Assembly: GCA_965243775.1 (NCBI GenBank)
Contig: CBDEWF010000129.1
Location: 1 to 64,000, forward strand
Direction: 5' to 3'
From: Sansalvadorimonas sp965243775
GTDB taxonomy: Bacteria; Pseudomonadota; Gammaproteobacteria; Pseudomonadales; Endozoicomonadaceae
DNA: 64,000 nucleotides
A program made the position numbers and the translations under genes. Of this stretch, positions 6,818-14,733 are shown piece by piece (position 1 is the stretch's first letter; the number at the start of each line of letters is the position of its first letter). A model generated the notes under the pieces. The model searched no databases. It saw nothing but the letters and a program-made list of their open reading frames with translations, and was not told where the DNA came from.

Positions 6818-9800
6818 TTTGTAGGTTTTTTTTTTCGGTGTCAGCCGGTTGTTTATCTACTTTGTTACTTGCATCCGTTTTGGTCTTGTCTCCTCGTTGA
6901 GAAGCATCTTCCCCTGATGTTTGTGCCTTGGTCTGTGCTCTGGTTCTGCAAAGAAGTTCTTCTTCATCTGTGACTGAAGGCTCCTTAGTTTCATCCTCTG
7001 ATCCACTGCTTTTATCCTTTTTAGTTTTGTCATCTTTCGCTGCCTTGACTTTGGCAGTGTCCTTTTTCCCCTCCTTAGGAGCAGTCTTCTTCCCTACTTT
7101 GTCTTCCTCATCAGAGGCGCTGCCTTCCTCATCAGAGGCGCTGCCTTCCTTATCGAAGGCGCTGCCTTCATCCTTCGACTCTTTTTGGTCTTTCTTTTTA
7201 GCTGTGGGGGAGGGCTTAGCTTCTTTTTTAGTTTTGTCATCTTTCGCTGTTTTGGCTTTGGCAGTACCTTTTCCTGTTTTTTTGGAAGCCGCCTTCTTCT
7301 TCACTACTTTGCTTTCTTCCTCAGAGCTGCCTTCTTCCTGGGAGCTGCCTTCTTCCTCGGAGCTGCCTTCTTCCTCGGAGCTGCCTTCCTCACCCTCCGA
7401 ATCTTCCCTGCTTTTCTTTTTAGTTTTTGAGGTGGACTCAGCTTTTTTAGCTTTGTCCTCTTTCGCAGCTTTGGCTTTGGCAGTACCTTTTCCTGTTTTT
7501 TTGGAAGCCGTCGCCTTCTTCTTCACTACTTTGCTTTCTTCCTCAGAGCTGTCTTCTTCCTGGGAGCTGCCTTCTTCCTCGGAACTGCCTTCTTCCTCGG
7601 AACTGCCTTCCTCACCCTCCGAATCTTCCCTGCTTTTCTTTTTAGTTTTTGAGGTGGACTCAGCTTTTTTAGCTTTGACCTCTTTCGCAGCTTTGGCTTT
7701 GGCAGTACCTTTTCCTGTTTTTTTGGAAGCCGTCGCCTTCTTCTTCACTACTTTGCTTTCTTCCTCAGAGCTGTCTTCTTCCTGGGAGCTGCCTTCTTCC
7801 TCGGAACTGCCTTCCTCACCCTCCGAATCTTCCCTGCTTTTCTTTTTAGTTTTTGAGGTGGACTCAGCTTTTTTAGCTTTGTCATCTTTCGCTGTTTTGG
7901 CTTTGGCAGTACCTTTTCCTGCTTTTTTGGAAGCCGCCGCCTTCTTCTTCACTACTTTGCTTTCTTCCTCAGAGCTGCCTTCTTCCTGGGAGCTGCCTTC
8001 TTCCTGGGAGCTGCCTTCCTCACCCTCCGAATCTTCCCTGCTTTTCTTTTTAGTTTTTGAGGTGGACTCAGCTTTTTTAGCTTTGACCTCTTTCGCAGCT
8101 TTGGCTTTGGCAGTACCTTTTCCTGCTTTTTTGGAAGCCGCCTTCTTCTTCACTACTTTGCTTTCTTCCTCAGAGCTGCCTTCTTCCTCGGAGCTGCCTT
8201 CCTCACCCTCCGAATCTTCCCTACTTTTCTTTTTAGTTTTTGAGGTGGACTCAGCTTTTTTAGCTTTGTCCTCTTTCACCGCTTTGGCTTTGGCAGTACC
8301 TTTTCCTGCTTTTTTGGAAGCCGCCTTCTTCTTCACTACTTTGCTTTCTTCCTCAGAGCTGCCTTCTTCCTCGGAGCTGCCTTCTTCCTCGGAGCTGCCT
8401 TCCTCACCCTCCGAATCTTCCCTACTTTTCTTTTTAGTTTTTGAGGTGGACTCAGCTTTTTCAGCTTTGTCCTCTTTCGCAGCTTTGGCTTTGGCAGTAC
8501 CTTTTGCTGCTTTTTTGGAAGCCGCCGCCTTCTTCTTCACTACTTTGCCTTCTTCCTCAGAGCTGCCTTCTTCCTGGGAGCTGCCTTCTTCCTGGGAGCT
8601 GCCTTCTTCCTGGGAGCTGCCTTCTTCCTGGGAGCTGCCTTCTTCCTGGGAGCTGCCTTCTTCCTGGGAGCTGCCTTCTTCCTGGGAGCTGCCTTCTTCC
8701 TCGGAGCTGCTTTCCTCACCCTCCGAATCTTCCCTACTTTTCTTTTTAGTTTTTGAGGTGGACTCAGCTTTTTCAGCTTTGTCCTCTTTCGCAGCTTTGG
8801 CTTTGGCAGTACCTTTTGCTGCTTTTTTGGAAGCCGCCTTCTTCTTCACTACTTTGCCTTCTTCCTCAGAGCTGCCTTCTTCCTGGGAGCTGCCTTCCTC
8901 ATCCTCCGAATCTTCTCTGCTTTTCTTTTTAGTTTTTGAGGTGGACTTAGCTTTTTTAGCTTTGTCCTCTTTCACCGCTTTGGCTTTAGCAGTACCTTTT
9001 CCTGCTTTTTTGGAAGCCGCCTTCTTCTTCACTGCTTTGCTTTCTTCCTCGGAGCTGCTTTCTTCCTCGGAACTGCTTTCTTCCTCGGAACTGCTTTCCT
9101 CATACTCCGAATCTTCTCTGCTTTTCTTTTTAGTTTTTGAGGTGGACTCAGTTTTTTTAGCTTTGTCCTCTTTCGCAGCTTTGGCTTTGGCAGTACCTTT
9201 TGCTGTTTTTTTGGAAGCCGCTTTCTTCTTCACTACTTTGCCTTCTTCCTCAGAGCTGCCTTCTTCCTGGGAGCTGTCTTCTTCCTCGGAGCTGCTTTCC
9301 TCATCCTCCGAATCTTCCCTACTTTTCTTTTTAGTTTTTGAGGTGGACTTAGCTTTTGACTTGTCCTCAGTTCCTTTTTTCCTGGCTGTAACTTTAGTTC
9401 TGGCAGCGTACTTATCTTCTACTTCACTTTCTTCCTCCACGCTCTCTTCATCGTCAGCCTCTTTTGGCCTGGCTGTTTGTTTAGTCCTGAAAGGGCTGTG
9501 CTTAGCTTTTTTACTTTTCACCTTTTCCCTGGGCTTAGACTCTTCCTCGCTTTCTTCACTGTCGTCGGCTTCAGAGTCGACTCTAGATCTTTTCCTTCTC
9601 TTATCTTTTTTGGGATCAGGCTTAGTCTTCTTACCTTTTACCTTTTTCCTGGACTTAGTCTCTTCTTCACTTTCTTCACTGTCGTCGGTTTCAGAGCCAA
9701 CTCTAGGTTTTTTTCTTCTCTTATCTTTTTTGGGCTCAGGCTTAGTCTTTTTACCTTTCACCTTTTTCCTGGGCTCAGTCTCTTCCTCACTGCTGCTTTC

Positions 9801-12800
9801 ATCACTGGGCTCTTGCTTTTTGCGGGTTTTCGTTTTGCTCTTACCTGTTGGAGCTTTAGGCTTCCCTTTAATCACTTTTTTACGTTTTTTGGTTTTTTCG
9901 TCTGAAGACTCATCAGATGAGATCTCTTTTTCAGATGAGGTCTCATCGTCTTTCGCTTTTCTTTTCTTTTTAGCTTCTTTGCGTTTTTTGGCCTTGGCTT
10001 TTTTAGATTTTGACTTCTTATCGTCTTCTGCAGATTTGGCTTCTTCACCATCTCCAATTAGGCCAAGGCTTAAGTAATTAAGCCAACCCTGCTTCTTGGG
10101 TGCGGCTTCTTTCTCTTCAGACTCAGATGAGGAGCTGCTTTCATCCTCGTCTGAACTACTTTCTTCAGCCCTTCTTGCTTTTTTCTTTTTACTTTTCTCA
10201 GGTTTTGCTTTGTCTTTTGACTTGGTTGCTCGTTTTTTAGGTCTCTCTTCATCTTCGTCATCCTCGTCTTTTGAGGATGATGTTTTCTTGCGTTTAGTTT
10301 CTTTTTCCTTCCCTTTCCCTTTTCTTTTTCCTTCATCTGAGTCACTGGACTCCGATTCGGTTTCAGATTCGCTTGATTCTTCTGATTCGGACTCGTCTTT
10401 TGACTTTTTGCTTATCTTCTTGCTCTTGCCTTCAGTTGCTTTTCCTTGTTTCTTTCCTTTGGTTTTTACATCTGTTTCCTCTTCAGAATCATCATCTTCC
10501 GATTGTTCAGATTTCTTTTTCGGGGAAATCCAGTTATATACGGATTCTGGTGTGAGTGCTCGTACTGTGGTGCCAATCATGCCCTTAACAGTTGAGAAAA
10601 TACCTTCAGCCCCAGATATACCCTGTTTATCGGTGATATCTTCAAGAAGAGCGTGATCCTTGTCATCAAGCTTGCCGTGAGCCTGCTCTGCCTGAGCAAG
10701 AAGCTTCAGAGTCATATATTCCTGGATATCCTTATCAGTTGCTCCGATCTTTTGCATTTTCTTGCGTGCGTCATCCATTTCCGCTCTGGCGTTATTGGCT
10801 TTTTTAGACAGCCTGGCTCTTTTCCTATCAAGCTCGTTGTATTCATCTGTGGGCTCTTTAGCGTCCACTAGCTCGTCATTAAATGTTTTAAGCCTTTCCC
10901 TCTTATTTGCTTCCCGAAGGGTTTTATTTATCTTCGCCCTGATTTCCCTTGCCTTCGTTCTGTTTTCATCTTCAATAGCCTTGTCTAGTCTGGCATGTAA
11001 GGTTCTTAATCTATCTGCCCTCTTTAAATCTTCTCCCTTTAGCTTTCTTTTGGCTTCTGCTACAGCAGAGGCAGCTTCTGCCTTGTTCTTCTTGGCTGTG
11101 GCAAGATCTTCTTTTAATGCTTCCAGCTGCTCGTCTTTGTCCTGAACTTTATTATGCTGCTGATCTAGCTCACTCTCATGTTCTTTCAGTTTTTTATATG
11201 CCTTTCCAAGCTTTTTATCTGCTTTTTTCAGTTTTTTCTCTTTAGCTTTTAATGCGTCTTCAATACTCTTGTCTTCTGGCACCAGCTGATCTTTGGCTGC
11301 TTTTAACAGCCCAAACCTACTGTGGGTTGGCGCATCTTTAAACTGCTTATAATTTTGCCGGTCTTCTTCAAGTTCTTTCAGGCGAGTCTGGGTTAGACTA
11401 TTCACTAGCCAGCCGTATGCCTCGCTCTTGGCCATATTGAAGAGAATTTTCTCGGAACCACGACTGGCGCGCCAGGGTAGATAGGTTTCCAGCTTATCCA
11501 GATCCTGGGTTTTAATATCTGAGTACGATGAGCGCGAAACCAGAGTGAAAATAGGCAGTTCAACCCGCATGCTGTAATAGTCGTCAATAAAGACGAAGCC
11601 CATATCACCGGTTGAAACAGCAGTGTGATAAGTTGACTGTTTGGGTTTGGCTGGCAGGCCAAGATTAACAGTGTCATTAAGATTCAACACATCGGGTTCA
11701 GCTGCAGTATGCATCTGTTCTTCAAATGTGTATCCATAATCCCGGGCTGTCGGTTCGTCGGCTGCCCATTTCACCAGTTCCGGCAGGTTTTCAAGAATCT
11801 TGTCCGAGAAAGGCGTGATCATGGACTTGCCATAACCCAGCAACTCATTCAGGTGCTTAACCACTACATACTGGCTATCGTTGTATACACCCTGAACAAT
11901 TCCCCGATCTATAGCGTCTGTCCACCAGACTTTGTCACTGCTTGATCCAAAGCTGACCGGAAAGCGAATGAGCGGACCAGGTTGGTGGTTGAAATAGGGG
12001 CGAACAAACAGGACCAGTTTACCCCCCTTGCGCTGGTCACCCAGAATGCTCGGATAAAAGCGAATACGGGTGACATCATGTTCCCGGCTAACTTTATCGA
12101 GTTCAACCAGAGCGTTTTCCAGGCGACCGGTTGGTTCATCAAATGGTTTTGCCTGGCCGACAAAATCTAGATCCAGATAGGCACTGTTTGGTCGTCCGGG
12201 GTCGTCTGCCGAGCTGGAGGTGACTAGAGTCAGGCCAAAGTGCTCATTGAGTCCTGGTGTATCGAAGGCAATGCCAGCATAGCCAACGGAGTTAAGTACA
12301 TACTGCCTCAGTGCTTCCGGAACGGCATGGATCAGGGTTGGGGCATAGGCCAGCAAGCGACGCAGCATCCAGAACATATGTTGATGTTCTTTTAATGCTC
12401 CAGGTGTTTTCAGCAGGTCAATATTCGAAGCAAACAGCCTCCAGATCAGTTCTGATCCATCGTTGGAGGTGGCAATGTCACCCAGTGCTTCACCCAGTCT
12501 CCAGGTCATGTCTGTTAGTTCGTCAGCGCTTTTCCCTGTCCAGCGCTGAAACTGGACACCAGTATGGGTTGTGATGACATGCAGGGCCATCAGTCCTGCG
12601 ATAGGTGCGATTTCTCCAGATACAGCCTCCCAGGTGCGACTCAAAGGTGTGTAAGGCTGTGATGAAAGCTGTGGCCATTTATAACCGGGCAGCCAGTTCC
12701 AGCCCTGGTGTTTTTTAACCTTGTTCTGGAGCTGGGGGGAGCTGACAAAACCACTACTTTTGGCCTGGGCTCCACCGTAGGCAGTAAGCAAATCTCCAAT

Positions 12801-12896
12801 TTTGCTATCGGCCACAGCTGGGGTTGCTGCGACGGCAATACCTGCGGATAACAATAATCGACCTGAATCGAACCTGGAGCTCTGAGTTGCTGGCAT
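6801..12896 (-). CDS. Large exported protein with Nopp140-like alternating Ser/Glu and Lys/Ala tail
   Basis: A 2031-residue protein. Residues 1-29 look like a signal peptide ending AVA before Asp30. Residues of about 30-540 form a normal, probably folded region of unknown family (for example GWNWLPGYKWPQL, FYPSILGDQRKGGKLVLFVRP). About 540-720 is charged, helical and coiled-coil-like (KEKKLKKADKKLGKAYKKL). From about 800 onward it is disordered: acidic serine runs (SSSEEE, SESEESSESE) alternate with Lys/Ala/Ser/Pro runs (KKAASKKAGKGTAKAK), including ten copies of a roughly 60-75-residue unit starting STSKTKKKSREDSE. This pattern resembles eukaryotic Nopp140/SRP40 nucleolar proteins and histone H1 tails, and the SSxEE sites fit casein kinase 2. 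Function is unknown; an exported, possibly host-directed role is inference. It overlaps the following ORF by 17 bases. Confidence 0.75.
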   Translation of the reverse strand: MPATQSSRFDSGRLLLSAGIAVAATPAVADSKIGDLLTAYGGAQAKSSGFVSSPQLQNKVKKHQGWNWLPGYKWPQLSSQPYTPLSRTWEAVSGEIAPIAGLMALHVITTHTGVQFQRWTGKSADELTDMTWRLGEALGDIATSNDGSELIWRLFASNIDLLKTPGALKEHQHMFWMLRRLLAYAPTLIHAVPEALRQYVLNSVGYAGIAFDTPGLNEHFGLTLVTSSSADDPGRPNSAYLDLDFVGQAKPFDEPTGRLENALVELDKVSREHDVTRIRFYPSILGDQRKGGKLVLFVRPYFNHQPGPLIRFPVSFGSSSDKVWWTDAIDRGIVQGVYNDSQYVVVKHLNELLGYGKSMITPFSDKILENLPELVKWAADEPTARDYGYTFEEQMHTAAEPDVLNLNDTVNLGLPAKPKQSTYHTAVSTGDMGFVFIDDYYSMRVELPIFTLVSRSSYSDIKTQDLDKLETYLPWRASRGSEKILFNMAKSEAYGWLVNSLTQTRLKELEEDRQNYKQFKDAPTHSRFGLLKAAKDQLVPEDKSIEDALKAKEKKLKKADKKLGKAYKKLKEHESELDQQHNKVQDKDEQLEALKEDLATAKKNKAEAASAVAEAKRKLKGEDLKRADRLRTLHARLDKAIEDENRTKAREIRAKINKTLREANKRERLKTFNDELVDAKEPTDEYNELDRKRARLSKKANNARAEMDDARKKMQKIGATDKDIQEYMTLKLLAQAEQAHGKLDDKDHALLEDITDKQGISGAEGIFSTVKGMIGTTVRALTPESVYNWISPKKKSEQSEDDDSEEETDVKTKGKKQGKATEGKSKKISKKSKDESESEESSESETESESSDSDEGKRKGKGKEKETKRKKTSSSKDEDDEDEERPKKRATKSKDKAKPEKSKKKKARRAEESSSDEDESSSSSESEEKEAAPKKQGWLNYLSLGLIGDGEEAKSAEDDKKSKSKKAKAKKRKEAKKKRKAKDDETSSEKEISSDESSDEKTKKRKKVIKGKPKAPTGKSKTKTRKKQEPSDESSSEEETEPRKKVKGKKTKPEPKKDKRRKKPRVGSETDDSEESEEETKSRKKVKGKKTKPDPKKDKRRKRSRVDSEADDSEESEEESKPREKVKSKKAKHSPFRTKQTARPKEADDEESVEEESEVEDKYAARTKVTARKKGTEDKSKAKSTSKTKKKSREDSEDEESSSEEEDSSQEEGSSEEEGKVVKKKAASKKTAKGTAKAKAAKEDKAKKTESTSKTKKKSREDSEYEESSSEEESSSEEESSSEEESKAVKKKAASKKAGKGTAKAKAVKEDKAKKAKSTSKTKKKSREDSEDEEGSSQEEGSSEEEGKVVKKKAASKKAAKGTAKAKAAKEDKAEKAESTSKTKKKSREDSEGEESSSEEEGSSQEEGSSQEEGSSQEEGSSQEEGSSQEEGSSQEEGSSQEEGSSEEEGKVVKKKAAASKKAAKGTAKAKAAKEDKAEKAESTSKTKKKSREDSEGEEGSSEEEGSSEEEGSSEEESKVVKKKAASKKAGKGTAKAKAVKEDKAKKAESTSKTKKKSREDSEGEEGSSEEEGSSEEESKVVKKKAASKKAGKGTAKAKAAKEVKAKKAESTSKTKKKSREDSEGEEGSSQEEGSSQEEGSSEEESKVVKKKAAASKKAGKGTAKAKTAKDDKAKKAESTSKTKKKSREDSEGEEGSSEEEGSSQEEDSSEEESKVVKKKATASKKTGKGTAKAKAAKEVKAKKAESTSKTKKKSREDSEGEEGSSEEEGSSEEEGSSQEEDSSEEESKVVKKKATASKKTGKGTAKAKAAKEDKAKKAESTSKTKKKSREDSEGEEGSSEEEGSSEEEGSSQEEGSSEEESKVVKKKAASKKTGKGTAKAKTAKDDKTKKEAKPSPTAKKKDQKESKDEGSAFDKEGSASDEEGSASDEEDKVGKKTAPKEGKKDTAKVKAAKDDKTKKDKSSGSEDETKEPSVTDEEELLCRTRAQTKAQTSGEDASQRGDKTKTDASNKVDKQPADTEKKNLQSEADS
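7200..9351 (-). repeat. Ten tandem Ser/Glu + Lys/Ala units with nested 18-bp repeats
   Basis: The segment encoding STSKTKKKSREDSE recurs ten times. Units differ mainly in how many six-residue GSSQEE/GSSEEE blocks (18 bp) they contain, from two to about nine; the longest run, at 8560-8710, has seven consecutive GSSQEE copies. This is a minisatellite inside a larger coding repeat. Confidence 0.9.
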
Positions 12897-13242
12897 GTTT
12901 TTTCCTCTGCGAATACACCTGGCAGACGTTGCACTAAAAAGTCAGTCGAAAAAGCTAAGGGGTATATCTAGCAGGGGAATGTTGGCTTGCAAGTAAGGTT
13001 ATGAAAAAAGCCAAAAAGGGACTGTTTTATACACTTATCGCTATAAGTGACCTTACATTTTGCCAGATAGGTAATTAACAAGCCTGAAAAATAGGCGGTC
13101 ATGGTCAAATAATAAGAGTTTTGCAACATGCGCTTTGTAACAAGGGCCTTTTAACGAGAAAGTACAAGGAGGAGGGGGTGGCAAAAATAGAAGGGCTTGG
13201 GAAGGGAGCAAGAGTGGAAAAGTAAGATTTCAGTAATGTAAC
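12897..13242. other. Intergenic region upstream of the Nopp140-like gene
   Basis: No convincing gene is present. It should hold the promoter of the minus-strand gene starting at 12896. An 18-base inverted repeat (CACTTAT...ATAAGTG, 13032-13049) could be an operator. Nothing else was recognised. Confidence 0.5.
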
Positions 13243-13268
13243 AGGGGCCGGATTTCAAGCCGGCCCCT
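13243..13268 (-). terminator. Rho-independent terminator after the first carbamate kinase gene
   Basis: A 9-bp GC-rich stem (AGGGGCCGG / CCGGCCCCT) begins 8 bases beyond the carbamate kinase stop. The tail on the minus strand is only weakly U-rich. Confidence 0.65.
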
Positions 13269-13276
13269 GATTTTCA

Positions 13277-14227
13277 TTAAGCTTCAGCAGCTTCTTTTTT
13301 TCCGTAGAAAGAGATACCTTCTACTTCGTTGGTGATCCAGGTACCGGCTTTACCCTTCACGATGCTTTCGACATCGTACAGGCTGCCGATAGCGGCGAAA
13401 CGACCACCCTTTTGTACGAATTCGGCACAGGAATCGATCTTTGGACCCATGGAGCCGGCTGGGAAATCCAGCTCGCTGATGCCTTCAACGGAAGCTTTGT
13501 GGATTTCTTTCTGGTCAGGCTGGCCGAAGTTTACGCATACAGCGGCAACGTCAGTCATGATAACCAGAGCATCGGCACCCATTTGCTCAGCCAGCAGGGC
13601 CGCAGTCAGGTCCTTGTCTACTACGGCTTCAACGCCTTCCAGCTTACCATCTTCCAGCTTGCGAACAGGAACGCCGCCACCGCCGGAGCAGATAACCAGA
13701 GCGCCCATTTCGGACAGCTTCTTAACCATTTCTACTTCAACAATGCTCTTGGGCAGAGGAGAAGGAACAACGCGGCGGAAATATTCGCCGTCAGCCTTGA
13801 TACTCCAGTTCTTTTCTGCAGCCAGGGCTTCAGCTTCTTCCTGGTTGTAAACAGGGCCAACGAACTTGGTGGGGTTCTGGAAAGCGGGGTCTTCGTTGTC
13901 AACCAGAGTCTGAGTCACCATAGTTGCGATTTGCGCACCAGGCATCTGGTTGTACAGTTCCTGCTCCATCATGTAGCCGATCATGCCGGCAGTTTCTGCG
14001 CCCAATACGTCCAGAGGGTAGGGTGAAACCTTGTCGTAAGCTGCGTTCTGCAGGGCCAGCAGGCCAACCTGAGGACCGTTTCCGTGAGTCAGGATAACTT
14101 CGTGATCCTTGGCTACGCGAGCAATAACTTCTGCAGCTTTACGGATGTTTTCACGCTGGATAGCGGCTTCCAGGGGTTGTCCGCGTTGCAGCATGGCGTT
14201 GCCGCCCAGAGCGATGACGATGCGCAT
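13277..14227 (-). CDS. arcC: Carbamate kinase (copy 1)
   Basis: A 316-residue carbamate kinase of the amino acid kinase family. It starts MRIVIALGGNAMLQRGQP (nucleotide-binding GGNA) and contains THGNGPQVGLLALQN, the VVPSPLPKSIVE segment, the ICSGGGGVPV loop, the VVDKDLTAALLAEQ motif and a C-terminal AGSMGPKIDS. It transfers phosphate from carbamoyl phosphate to ADP, the ATP-yielding last step of the arginine deiminase route. The ATG at 14227 has AAGGA upstream; a start 15 codons earlier is less likely. It is a single-gene unit with its own terminator, 13.3 kb from arcB-arcA, and a second, diverged copy lies at 22817. Two copies may serve different conditions. Confidence 0.93.
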   Translation of the reverse strand: MRIVIALGGNAMLQRGQPLEAAIQRENIRKAAEVIARVAKDHEVILTHGNGPQVGLLALQNAAYDKVSPYPLDVLGAETAGMIGYMMEQELYNQMPGAQIATMVTQTLVDNEDPAFQNPTKFVGPVYNQEEAEALAAEKNWSIKADGEYFRRVVPSPLPKSIVEVEMVKKLSEMGALVICSGGGGVPVRKLEDGKLEGVEAVVDKDLTAALLAEQMGADALVIMTDVAAVCVNFGQPDQKEIHKASVEGISELDFPAGSMGPKIDSCAEFVQKGGRFAAIGSLYDVESIVKGKAGTWITNEVEGISFYGKKEAAEA

Positions 14228-14692
14228 CTTGGTATTCCTTGAGACAGTTTGTATCTGAACGCCCTTGTTCAAGGGTTTGTCCTTGTCTGGGGGCGCAAAA
14301 TTGAGGAGTTAAGAACTTTCCCCGGGTAGTGTGACCATGATATGACCATGCCATTTATAGGAAATAAGTAGATTCGCTTAATTACTATTAATTTTTCTTA
14401 TTTGCGGGTGTTTGAAAAGGTTAACAAACAGTCATGAGCGAAAATGCTTTTTTCGTCGCCTGAAGTGACGGAAAAGGCATTTTTATGATAAATGATATAG
14501 TGAAAACAGGCAGCACACTGGAGAAAAAATACAAAGTGTGGTGTATTTATGAAAGAGCATGGAATGAGATAAAAAACACTTTAAAAAAGCCGATTTTTAT
14601 CGAAATAGTTTCTGTTTTTGATCACCCTTTAACGTGGAGGTACATAGGGTAAAAGAGGGGGAGAAGAAAGCGGCAGCTGGATAGTAAAACAA
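14228..14692. other. Intergenic region between carbamate kinase 1 and the V-type ATPase operon
   Basis: About 460 AT-rich bases without a convincing ORF; the promoter of the arcC gene at 14227 must lie here. I looked for an FNR/ANR site (TTGAT-N4-ATCAA), as is common for arginine deiminase genes, and found only half-sites. Confidence 0.5.
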
Positions 14693-14717
14693 AAAGACCG
14701 GCACTGGGCCGGTCTTT
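14693..14717 (-). terminator. Terminator of the V-type ATPase operon
   Basis: A 9-bp stem, AAAGACCGG / CCGGTCTTT, with a 7-base loop and a T-rich tail on the minus strand, 17 bases beyond the subunit A stop. Confidence 0.85.
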
Positions 14718-14733
14718 GTCATGGAGTGCTGAA

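Noticed and set aside
6928..10077. 1049-codon open frame on the + strand, opposite the Nopp140-like gene
   Set aside because: It is the complement of Lys/Glu/Ser codon repeats, giving Leu/Phe/Ser-rich nonsense; it has no ribosome-binding site and no plausible membrane protein pattern.
14228..14692. FNR/ANR site upstream of the first carbamate kinase gene
   Set aside because: Only half-sites were found (TTGATCACC near 14618); no dyad with four-base spacing.
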